From assembly GCA_040080145.1 (NCBI GenBank), contig JBEBJA010000055.1:1-64000 (forward strand): a DNA stretch of 64,000 nucleotides. The letters are read 5' to 3'. This DNA comes from JANXVY01 sp040080145 (GTDB lineage: Bacteria; Pseudomonadota; Alphaproteobacteria; Rhizobiales; Hyphomicrobiaceae). This document shows, piece after piece, positions 45,923 through 52,859 of this stretch. The translations under genes were made by a program, and so were the position numbers. The notes under the pieces are model-generated. The model made no database searches, was not told the origin of the DNA, and saw nothing but the letters and a program-made list of their open reading frames with translations. Numbering within the stretch: the first letter of the stretch is position 1; each line of letters starts with the position of its first letter.

Positions 45923-46404
45923 GAGCGCCCCCGAAGTTTGGCAATCATCTCGCACTCGTTCTCACGGGCCTTGTGCTCGGCGATCTGGCGCCTCAGGCCC
46001 GCGATCCGCGCCCTCGTCGCATTCTCCTGGACATGTGCCTGCTGCTCGGCTTGCAACTCGGCCAGTCGGCGGCTCTCAGCCTGTTGGCGTTCGCGATCAC
46101 GTTCGTTTTCGAGACGGCACTTCTGTTCGTAGGCCTGGCACTTCCCGTCCCAGGATTCCTTCAGGTAGGCGGCGGCACCCAGGCAGACCACGATGATCGT
46201 TACCACGTAGAGAAAGGTCATGATGCTCGCCCCGGTGACGATCCGGTCGCGCTCCCACTGATAAACCGGGTTCGGTTCGGGATGAGCCGCGCGATGGACC
46301 GACGACAGGCACGACGAGACCAAGAAGAGGACGGCCGCCACGACGATCGCGGCGCGGATGATCGGCCACAGCATGTTGGGTTCGGGCACGTTAGGGTGAG
46401 ACAT
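45919..46404 (-). CDS. Two-helix membrane protein with coiled coil
   Basis: 161 residues from the ATG at 46,404, with GAGAAAG upstream. Membrane segments MLWPIIRAAIVVAAVLFLVSS and IMTFLYVVTIIVVCLGAAAYL, then a long charged coiled coil (ENERDRERQQAESRRLAELQ ...). It overlaps the translocase start by four bases and so is made in step with it; the paired coiled coils suggest it anchors the translocase to the membrane. The family is not recognised. Confidence 0.7.
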   Translation of the reverse strand: MSHPNVPEPNMLWPIIRAAIVVAAVLFLVSSCLSSVHRAAHPEPNPVYQWERDRIVTGASIMTFLYVVTIIVVCLGAAAYLKESWDGKCQAYEQKCRLENERDRERQQAESRRLAELQAEQQAHVQENATRARIAGLRRQIAEHKARENECEMIAKLRGRS

Positions 46405-46415
46405 GGTATTCTTTC

Positions 46416-46739
46416 TCAATTTCCGGGATTGACGAAAGCGGGAACAGGGAGGATCGGCGCATCAGCGCGCAAGCTGAGACGCACGGTGTTGGTGGTGCGG
46501 TCGAGGAATTGGCGGATCGGCAGCACCAGCGTTGCGCCGACCGGAAACTGGCCGAGGTCAAAACCGGTCGGAACACGGACGCGCTGAACCACTTCTTCGT
46601 TGGCATCGTCGCGGCACAGCATCCGCAGGTAGACGAGCGTAGTCGTCTTGCCCGTCAGCGGGTCGATGATGGGCTGATGTGAGATTCCAAGAATGAGCCC
46701 GCCGAGAAACGAGCCAGTGCAGCGCGTATCAAAAATCAT
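46416..46739 (-). CDS. Small beta-rich protein of the transfer operon
   Basis: 107 residues from the ATG at 46,739. GSFLGGLILGISH, TLVYLRMLCRDDANEEVVQRV and GATLVLPIRQFLDRTTNTVRLSL suggest an all-beta fold. It ends 11 bases before the membrane-anchor gene. Unknown family; could bind nucleic acid or be structural. Confidence 0.55.
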   Translation of the reverse strand: MIFDTRCTGSFLGGLILGISHQPIIDPLTGKTTTLVYLRMLCRDDANEEVVQRVRVPTGFDLGQFPVGATLVLPIRQFLDRTTNTVRLSLRADAPILPVPAFVNPGN

Positions 46740-46827
46740 GACGACCAAGGCCTTGCGAGAGAGAAGCACTGTCGAAAAACCGGCTGCCCGTAGAAAGCCG
46801 GTTTCGTCGAAACGTCGTTGGAGGTGC

Positions 46828-47136
46828 TCAATCTGCGGGGAAGCGCGTCGTCGGTGCCGAACACTCGACTAAACTAGCGGTCCAATTCCAGGCATGGATC
46901 GCCGCTTCAGCTACCACCGGATCGCTGGTCGGTGTCGGCGTGGTCCAATGCTGAAGCAGGACGCCGGTCGTCGGGTGAAAGATGGCGTTCAGATCAATGG
47001 CCGTCTCATCTTGCTCAAAGCGCAAAATGTAGTGCAGCCCGGCAGAAGTCAGAGCATTGCCAATAAGGCGGCTCGTCCAATCCTGCGCAGCAGGTCGATG
47101 TAACAACTTCGTCGTTTTGGTGGGGACGTGCAGCAT
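46828..47136 (-). CDS. Hypothetical protein, first gene of the transfer operon
   Basis: 102 residues from the ATG at 47,136, with GGAG nine bases upstream; the longer frame to 47,247 lacks a ribosome binding site. The sequence (DWTSRLIGNALTSAGLHYIL, IDLNAIFHPTTGVLLQHW) has no recognised motif. It leads the leftward operon, which suggests a regulatory role, but nothing in the sequence proves that. Confidence 0.5.
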   Translation of the reverse strand: MLHVPTKTTKLLHRPAAQDWTSRLIGNALTSAGLHYILRFEQDETAIDLNAIFHPTTGVLLQHWTTPTPTSDPVVAEAAIHAWNWTASLVECSAPTTRFPAD

Positions 47137-47584
47137 CGTGATCACTCCATGGACAGGGGCAAACTGCCGTGGGATCGGGCGATGGCTGTGTTGTCGAGAG
47201 TCCGTCTGCGAAACGAACACGCGCAGCCATTCGCTCTGAAAACCCAAGGCGGGTCGTCATTTCAGCGAATGGCTGGTGCTCCCTACCAGCCGACTCCCCC
47301 CGACAATGTCGGGGCCTAAGCAATCGCGGCAAAACTGCCGGATGCTGCCTCTGTGTCACGAGAGGCGTTTGTGTGTCGCAACTTTTGGCGACACTACCGC
47401 AAGACTCTGTGGCGATGAGCGTTGCGATCAATTCGCTCTTATCGAGCGTTGACAGACTTCAAACTTGGTAGCGAATGCCACGGTAGGTGAAGTGGGGTTA
47501 TCAATTGCTGATGTGGGAGCTTGGATAATCCGTCGCTCAATCAATTGGGAACGACAAGAGTCGCAGTCAAGAGCGAGCGGCAAC
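47137..47584. promoter_or_regulatory. Probable control region of the transfer operon
   Basis: About 450 bases between the operon and the int terminator without a convincing gene. GTGTCGC (47,373-47,379) and GCGACAC (47,388-47,394) form an inverted repeat around ACTTTTGG that could be an operator. Promoter motifs for the leftward operon are expected here, but I cannot assign a -35/-10 pair with confidence. Confidence 0.4.
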
Positions 47585-47622
47585 CAAAAAAATCCTCGGG
47601 CGTTCGCAGCGCGCCGAGGATT
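47585..47622 (-). terminator. Rho-independent terminator of int
   Basis: On the minus strand AAATCCTCGG ... CCGAGGATTT forms a perfect 10-bp stem followed by a run of T (seen on the plus strand as CCAAAAAAATCC). It lies 157 bases beyond the integrase stop and separates int from the transfer operon. Confidence 0.85.
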
Positions 47623-47778
47623 TCCTGCAGCCTGGAGGAGTGATCAAGCCGCAGTGCGCCCGTGGCCAATGCCACAGGAATTATCCAGTTTTGAGATGTT
47701 TCGGGATCGTAAGCCAAAGCAATATGGCGTATACGCCTTATTGTCAAGCAATCGAGAGCGTGCTCACCATTCAAGCGG

Positions 47779-49083
47779 TCAATCGGGCAATTGAACCGCC
47801 TCAACACATGCCCGCCGTTGCTCCATCGACGGCCCATCCGAATAAACGCTGAGCGTCATGCCGCTGCGTTTGTGGCCGACCACGCTGGCGATGGTCCAGG
47901 GCGGCTGACCGGCCTTTTCAGCCTTGGAAATGAACCACCGGCGGAAAGAATGAAAATTCACCCGCGAGCGGCGCACGTCCTTGGCTTTGTCCTTGACGCC
48001 AAGCTTGGTGCGGAACCGCTCAAATTTCTGAGTGAGCGCCGCACCGCGACCGCGCAACTGACCGGCGGTGGGGGCTGGGCCAAGCTCGTGAAACAAAAAG
48101 GCCTCGGGGGATTTGCCGCGCGATCGGGCGGCGACGATGGCAACAAGCTTGGGATGGATCGGAACCTGCCGCACAGCGGACTTGGTTTTTCCGGCGGTGA
48201 TAGAGAACAGCCCCCCGGCACAATCAGCAATCCGTAAGAGGCAGATTTCTTCGCGGCGCATGCCGGTCAGGGCCGCGATGCGGATGGCGTCCGAGAGTAA
48301 TGGCTCAGCCTCGGCACGAAGCAGGATCAAGAGTTCGTCGTCTGTGAATGGCCGCTCCGTCTTCTTAGGGCTGCCGTCGTCTTCGTAGCGCTGGAGCGGG
48401 ACGAGTTGATCACGCCAAGGATTGGATGCGGCAAGGGTCTGATTGGCGAGCCATCGCCAATAGGAAGACAAGTGACCGATATGCTTATTCTTCGTCTTCG
48501 GACTGGGGGAAAAACCCAATCCTTCGATGATGTACCGGCCAGCAACACGCCGGTCGAGGGTCTCCAAAGTCAACTTTGAATCCCAAGGCATCAGCCGCCG
48601 CAGGGCGGTTCGCTGCTCGGCCTTGGTCTTTGCCTTGACCGGGCTTTGCTGCTGAAACGCGTCGATGTAACGATCAAGGGGCGTTTGACCTTCCCGGGAT
48701 GCGAGAAGCGCAAACCGTTCGGCGGCATCCCGCCCAAGCTCCTTCGTGATGGTATCGGTTTGCTCTTCCATCAGATCGGCGCGCGTCTCAGCACTGATCG
48801 GTTGTCCATCAGCATCGTGGGCGGCAGTGGAAAACCGCTGCCAGGCAATCACGCGATCGGCGATAGGATCGGTTTGGCCGCTGGCGGCTTTGCGGGCCTG
48901 TTCGAGTTGTTGAGCGAAATCCGCGAGCGCGAGCGGACGCAGGCGCAGCGCTTCGGCCAAATCCGAGGTGCCAAGCGAGCGCCGCAGGTTGGTCCGGCCG
49001 ACTGCTCTCCGCAACGACGGCGGGACTGTCCGGTAGGCCCAGTAGACACGACCGCGCATCTCCAAATTCCGGGTATCGGCCAC
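47779..49083 (-). CDS. int: Tyrosine integrase at attR
   Basis: 434 residues with a GTG start. N-terminal arm-binding region beginning GRVYWAYRTVPPSLRRAVGR, core-binding domain, then the catalytic set Arg276 (ALTGMRREEI), Lys near 300 (AGKTKSAVRQVPIHP), His378/Arg381 (FHSFRRWF), His404 (VGHKRSGMT) and Tyr414 (SVYSDG). It is complete and sits 80 bases inside attR, the standard position for the integrase of a tRNA-targeted element. The two 13-bp repeats at this end overlap its ribosome binding site (TTGGGAG), so the integrase may repress its own translation or transcription. Confidence 0.93.
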   Translation of the reverse strand: MADTRNLEMRGRVYWAYRTVPPSLRRAVGRTNLRRSLGTSDLAEALRLRPLALADFAQQLEQARKAASGQTDPIADRVIAWQRFSTAAHDADGQPISAETRADLMEEQTDTITKELGRDAAERFALLASREGQTPLDRYIDAFQQQSPVKAKTKAEQRTALRRLMPWDSKLTLETLDRRVAGRYIIEGLGFSPSPKTKNKHIGHLSSYWRWLANQTLAASNPWRDQLVPLQRYEDDGSPKKTERPFTDDELLILLRAEAEPLLSDAIRIAALTGMRREEICLLRIADCAGGLFSITAGKTKSAVRQVPIHPKLVAIVAARSRGKSPEAFLFHELGPAPTAGQLRGRGAALTQKFERFRTKLGVKDKAKDVRRSRVNFHSFRRWFISKAEKAGQPPWTIASVVGHKRSGMTLSVYSDGPSMEQRRACVEAVQLPD

Positions 49084-49087
49084 AATG

Positions 49088-49113
49088 TACTCCCAAGAAG
49101 TACTCCCAAGTTG
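49088..49113 (+). repeat. Right arm-type direct repeats (2 x 13 bp)
   Basis: TACTCCCAAGAAG and TACTCCCAAGTTG start at 49,088 and 49,101, 13 bases apart, in the same orientation as the three copies near attL. They begin five bases upstream of the int start codon. Confidence 0.75.
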
Positions 49114-49163
49114 GCCTTAATATCGTCAATAAATACGGCACTTATTGGGCTAGAGAGCCTATC

Positions 49164-49189
49164 GGGTTCGAGTCCCTCCCGGGGCACCA
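49164..49189. other. attR: copy of the tRNA-Leu 3' end
   Basis: 26 bases identical to the last 26 of tRNA-Leu, including CCA. The match stops abruptly on the left (GCCTATC before it instead of GTGTGG). Right boundary of the integrated element. Confidence 0.9.
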
Positions 49190-49310
49190 TAGAAACTTGG
49201 TTGTGACCAAGTCCTACGCTTATCGGTGGCCTCCAGCCGACGGCGCAGACGACCGTACGATGCGAACTCGAGGTGTGTCCACATCGGCTCTATGCCGCCG
49301 AGTCAATCGA

Positions 49311-49664
49311 TTACGTCATCGTCCTGAAGGAAGCCCGGTTTGACCATGTTGCCCTCGTTGACCTGAAAGACGATGCAAACGAACCGTCGTATTTGCAACA
49401 GCAAGGGCGGGAGCTAGGCGGGCAGGTGACCCAATAGGCGTAGACCGCGCCGTGAGTTGCGTCGCGCGCCGCCATCCATCGGAATGGACGCAAGGTGCCC
49501 GGCCCAAATGCCTCGTCGAGCACATGATGCAATGCACGGCCTTCGTCGAACCCGGCGTCGCTCTCGTGGCCGTTATTTGAGCGTTCCGTCCAGCTGCGGT
49601 CGTCGGCATATCGTGCCAGCGCATTCAAATCGACGGGAACGCGCAACATCGTGAGGATGGTCAT
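49311..49664 (-). pseudogene. casE/cas6e 5' remnant (type I-E CRISPR)
   Basis: The first ~80 residues (MTILTMLRVPVDLNALARYA ... DEGRALHHVLDEAFGPGTLR, then PFRWM and AVYAYW) match the start of the CRISPR RNA endonuclease Cas6e/CasE. The remainder continues out of family and stops after 117 residues; the full protein should have about 200-240. No CRISPR repeat array is visible nearby. Remnant of a type I-E locus, perhaps related to the cas3 gene that begins at the right edge of the window. Confidence 0.65.
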
Positions 49665-49691
49665 CGGGTGACTTCCATCCCGGCAGGGGCG

Positions 49692-49765
49692 GCCGCGCGC
49701 AAAGCAATGAGAATACTGGCCCGCAGTCCATCAAAAAAAGAGTCAAAACTTCTGCGGGCCGGTAT
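49692..49765. repeat. Dispersed intergenic repeat, copy 3 (distal half)
   Basis: GGCCGCGCGCAAAGCAATGAG is followed by ATACTGGCCCGCAG (49,713-49,726) and CTGCGGGCCGGTAT (49,752-49,765), a 14-bp inverted repeat with one mismatch, with GAGTCAAAACTT in the loop as in copy 1. It lies 0.5 kb outside attR. Confidence 0.75.
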
Positions 49766-49766
49766 G

Positions 49767-49866
49767 AGGTCCTCACCAAGCGCGTGTTTGGCCACCGGAT
49801 CGCCATGGACCATTGCGGCCTGACCCCAGGGGAAGGCCGCCCCCTCTACGAAAGCAGCTACGCCTA
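49767..49866 (+). pseudogene. 3' remnant of an unrecognised gene
   Basis: A frame without its own plausible start encodes EVLTKRVFGHRIAMDHC and LTPGEGRPLYESSYA before TAA. It abuts the dispersed repeat, which probably interrupted the gene. The DUF6573-like gene follows in the same direction. The family cannot be named. Confidence 0.35.
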
Positions 49867-49921
49867 AACCCCTCTTCACCCACCCATCCGCCGTTTGCTC
49901 GATTTCAGAGAGTGCCCCGCC

Positions 49922-50197
49922 ATGCCCGAAGCCCATCCGTTCGCCGACGCCACCCTGATCAGTTGCTACAGCCGCGCCGATGCGTTGGCCGACGGCGTGC
50001 TGATCGACCGTTCGACCATCGGCCGGGAGGCCGGGTTGCGGTTACCGGTCGCGATCACCCGCGCCGCGTGGGAAGCCTGGATCGGCTGGACCGATGACGA
50101 CACCAAGCGCCAGACCACCCAGGACGAATGCTTGAGTCCCACCGCGCCCGCGCGAAGATTGCCCCACGGTCTCAACGGCTCTTATGTTCGCCAGTAA
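49922..50197 (+). pseudogene. DUF6573-like gene, truncated
   Basis: From the ATG at 49,922 the protein PFADATLISCYSRADALADG ... LRLPVAITRAAWEAWIGW ... TTQDE matches the opening of the DUF6573 family, common on plasmids and integrated elements. After residue ~65 the sequence leaves the family and stops at residue 91, whereas the family is longer, so a frameshift or deletion is likely. Confidence 0.55.
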
Positions 50198-50305
50198 GCC
50201 CGACGCCGTCGACGCTGCGATAGCAACTAACGAAGCTTGAATTTCCCCCTTAGGTAGTCGATTGAACTCTCACCGACGCAAAGTGACCGCATCAGAGCAG
50301 CAAAG

Positions 50306-50680
50306 ATGAAATCAATCCCACCCCTCCAGTTCCAAGACCTGTGCTATTTTACCTCGACCGCGATCAAAATTATCACCGCGAGCAAGTCGTCGGCGGAGAC
50401 GCCGCAGTCATCCCAGTTCCAGCAGGCGCTGCTGTTCTGGCTGTTCATGCTCGATATTCGCAAGATGCCGATGACGACGACAAACATCCGTGACATCAGC
50501 AAGGTAGACCGGAATTCACTCGGCAGAACGCTAGCTCAGATGGAAGAAAAGGGGCTGGTCAAGAAGGAGCAGATCAACACGACGACCGGCAAAGGCGCGA
50601 CGTGGCTCTACACGTTTGAGGACGCATTCTTGCGCAAAGTCTGGGTGATGAAAGCGATCGCGAACGGGATTGATCCATAA
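50306..50680 (+). CDS. Winged-helix regulator, MarR-like
   Basis: 124 residues. The central MTTTNIRDISKVDRNSLGRTL and QMEEKGLVKKEQINTTTGKG form a winged helix typical of MarR-type transcriptional regulators, with helical dimerisation segments at both ends (FQQALLFWLFMLDI, DAFLRKVWVMKAIANG). Intact and on its own; it is 61 bases from the convergent Fic gene. Confidence 0.7.
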   Translation: MKSIPPLQFQDLCYFTSTAIKIITASKSSAETPQSSQFQQALLFWLFMLDIRKMPMTTTNIRDISKVDRNSLGRTLAQMEEKGLVKKEQINTTTGKGATWLYTFEDAFLRKVWVMKAIANGIDP

Positions 50681-50741
50681 CATAAGATGCGAAAACTGCG
50701 CTTATTCGTGCGGCACGCGCAAAAACGCTCCACATGGCAAG

Positions 50742-51935
50742 TTATGCCGCCGGATAAAGTCGCGGAAACAGGAACTCCAGCACATCGGTCGGAAAGCGCA
50801 GTGACACCGGGCCTTTTGTCGTGCTCGACGCAAGCAAACCGGCTGCAATCGCGTCATTCAGCACGCGCCGTGCGGTGCGCTCTGGTAGGCCGGTGATCCG
50901 CGAACTATCCCCGCGTTCGATCTCGCCGCGAATAAGCGCTTCCGTCAACAACTTGCTTGTCTCAGGTTTCATTTTCCCGGATCGTTCGACCAACCCCTTC
51001 AACCGCTTATCGAGTTCGGCGATCTCGAATAGGCCACTCATGAAGGTGATCTGGTCGAGGCATACCTTCAGGAACCACAGCGTGAAGTCTTCCAGCGCCC
51101 GTTCCGAAAGATTGCCACGTCCATCTCGCTCGCCCTGCCGAGGCATATCGGCATGATCCATCATCCGCTTGTAGTCGAGACGGCTCTCCAGCCCGCGAGC
51201 GAGACCGCGCGAGATTGACCACAAGCCGTGCGCGCCGATTCCGGCCTTCAGACACATCGCATGGCTCATCAACCGGCTGACGCGGCCGTTGCCATCCGGG
51301 CATGGGTGGATGTAGTTCAGCCGATGATGCGCAGCCGGAATGGCGATCACGCGTGACGCAGTGCCCAACGGCTCCAACCGATAGCGGTTCTCGAACGCCT
51401 CCATGAATGCCGCGACGCGGCCACTCGATGGCGGCACGTGCCGTCCGACCGCAATATCATGGGTAGGCTGTGAACGCCATGCGCCGGGCGTCATCAGAAA
51501 TTCCTGACCGGCACCGCGAATGCGCAACATGCCATCAGGCGCACCCGCATAGAACTCCCGGTGCAGCCGCCGGATGAATGGTTCGGACGCTGGTTCGGGC
51601 AGTGCACCGGCATCGGCAAGACGATCTATTTCAGCCTGAACACGAATATGCGCGACCGCTTCGCGCTGCAGATTGCGACGCTCCTCGTTTTGATCCAAGT
51701 CGCCCGTCATCGCGCGCTCGATGTCGCGCGGGCGCGTATCGTGCCCTTCGATTAGATTACTGTAGTAGCAGTTCATCATCCGCACGAGATCGGCCAGATT
51801 GGCAGCCGTCTTGGGGTGCAACGCACGGCCAAGCGTCGCCGATGCCGCTGCAATCTCTGCGACAACATCGGCCATCTCTGCGGAAGGCTGTTCAAGCCGC
51901 GCAGGCTCGATCCGAAAGGGTGTCTCTAGGGGCAT
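50742..51935 (-). CDS. Fic-domain protein (class II, self-inhibited)
   Basis: 397 residues. N-terminal inhibitory motif YSNLIEGHD ([S/T]xxxE[G/N], residues ~59-64), followed by the Fic core with HRLNYIHPCPDGNGRVSRL (catalytic His210 ... Arg218; the family consensus is HPFxDGNGR) and a C-terminal winged-helix-like region (ITGLPERTARRVLNDAIAAG). Fic enzymes transfer AMP or related groups to target hydroxyls; the in-cis glutamate is expected to hold activity low. It appears complete and sits in a region otherwise full of broken genes. Confidence 0.92.
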   Translation of the reverse strand: MPLETPFRIEPARLEQPSAEMADVVAEIAAASATLGRALHPKTAANLADLVRMMNCYYSNLIEGHDTRPRDIERAMTGDLDQNEERRNLQREAVAHIRVQAEIDRLADAGALPEPASEPFIRRLHREFYAGAPDGMLRIRGAGQEFLMTPGAWRSQPTHDIAVGRHVPPSSGRVAAFMEAFENRYRLEPLGTASRVIAIPAAHHRLNYIHPCPDGNGRVSRLMSHAMCLKAGIGAHGLWSISRGLARGLESRLDYKRMMDHADMPRQGERDGRGNLSERALEDFTLWFLKVCLDQITFMSGLFEIAELDKRLKGLVERSGKMKPETSKLLTEALIRGEIERGDSSRITGLPERTARRVLNDAIAAGLLASSTTKGPVSLRFPTDVLEFLFPRLYPAA

Positions 51936-51969
51936 TCTGGCCGATCATGCAGATGATTAAGTCGCTCAC

Positions 51970-52330
51970 AATACGCCATGATACGTCACGATTCCAGTCC
52001 GTTTGGCCGCTTCCTTGGCCGATCTTGCAGCCTATCTCCACCCCAAGACGCCGGTCGCGCAATACGCGCGAGCTTTCGCGATCGGCAGGCAACAATGACG
52101 TGTTCGCGGTCCGCCTTCATACGTACCGCGGGAATCGTCCATGCCGTCTTAGTAAAGTCGATCTCCGTCCAGACAGCTTCCGCGCTACTTCTTTTTTTCG
52201 GTCCAGATCGGCGACAGCACCCGTAGGCAGTCGGCCGGCAAAATGTCGCCAATCGCCTTCCGGCCGATCACGGGGAAGGCGTACGCCACCATGGAGGTCA
52301 GCCAAGACGGCGGACGTCAGCCGTCATCTT
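51970..52330 (-). pseudogene. Phage-type tyrosine integrase remnant
   Basis: On the minus strand, pieces in different frames match a P4-like integrase: SMVAYAFPVIGRKAIGDI and LRVLSPIWTEKK (core-binding domain) and, after a gap, EAVWTEIDFTKTAWTIPAVR (start of the catalytic domain). Stops and frame changes separate them. It marks an older integration event at this site. Confidence 0.7.
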
Positions 52331-52562
52331 GCCAGCAATATGCGCAGCTTTCGGCTTAGCGGCTCTAACAAAGAGCGTTCCTGCGTCGTCGCCCATGCTC
52401 GAAATCACCCCAAATCACGACAGGCTGCGCGATGACGGCGGCGGAACCGATATGAGGACGCGGTTGTTTGCGCCGCTGGGTTATACGGTCGCGTTCCAAC
52501 CGATTGCGATGGATGCTCAGCGGCCCGACGGGGGCTGTCGCCGAACGCGACGCACTCGCTGA
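52329..52562 (+). pseudogene. Probable hen1 remnant (RNA-repair 2'-O-methyltransferase)
   Basis: The frame contains DMRTRLFAPLGYTVAFQPIA followed by MDAQRPDGG, resembling the N-terminal domain segment of bacterial Hen1 (RLFEPLGYxV..xPxxLDExFPEWG). Both ends are out of family and the gene is far too short. The matching block is short, so this is a cautious assignment. Confidence 0.4.
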
Positions 52563-52859
52563 CGGCCACCCCTTAGCAGGTCGCCGATGACGCAATCGAC
52601 CAGCGTCGCCTTGACACCGATTACCCGATAACAGCCGTCGCGGAGGCTGACGGCCGCGGCTTAAATGAAACACCTGGTCGCGGCTGGGTCGGTATAGCAA
52701 TAAATCAGTAGACGTCACACGGACCGGTCAGGCAATTGTGGCATCCAGGTAGATCGACCCGAACCGCACTCTGTTCTAGCGTGTAGGCGGGCGTGCTGAG
52801 ATTCGGCAGGGGCGGGGGCGGGAGTCGCTCACGGCCGCCCCATGACAGCGGGGGCAGTT
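52563..52859. other. Gap before the conflict-type operon
   Basis: About 300 bases with decayed coding remnants and no intact gene. A G-rich stretch (GGCAGGGGCGGGGGCGGG) at about 52,805-52,822 lies upstream of the DUF4132 gene; the promoter of the operon presumably lies in this stretch. Confidence 0.4.

Noticed and set aside
41769..47136. The Rep/translocase operon as a filamentous prophage
   Set aside because: A rolling-circle Rep and a Zot-like ATPase would fit, but the ATPase has FtsK motifs and no membrane helix, and no small coat-protein-like genes with signal peptide and membrane helix are seen. Kept as the refuting alternative.
49229..49437. Plus-strand frame with IDYVIVLKEARFDHVALVDL opposite the casE fragment
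   Set aside because: It looks partly protein-like, but it has no plausible start, matches no family I know, and overlaps the better-supported casE remnant. It could be the 3' end of another lost gene.
49692..49765. The hairpin repeat near casE as a leftover CRISPR repeat
   Set aside because: The same sequence occurs at 8.9 and 17.8 kb away from any cas gene and belongs to a dispersed repeat family.
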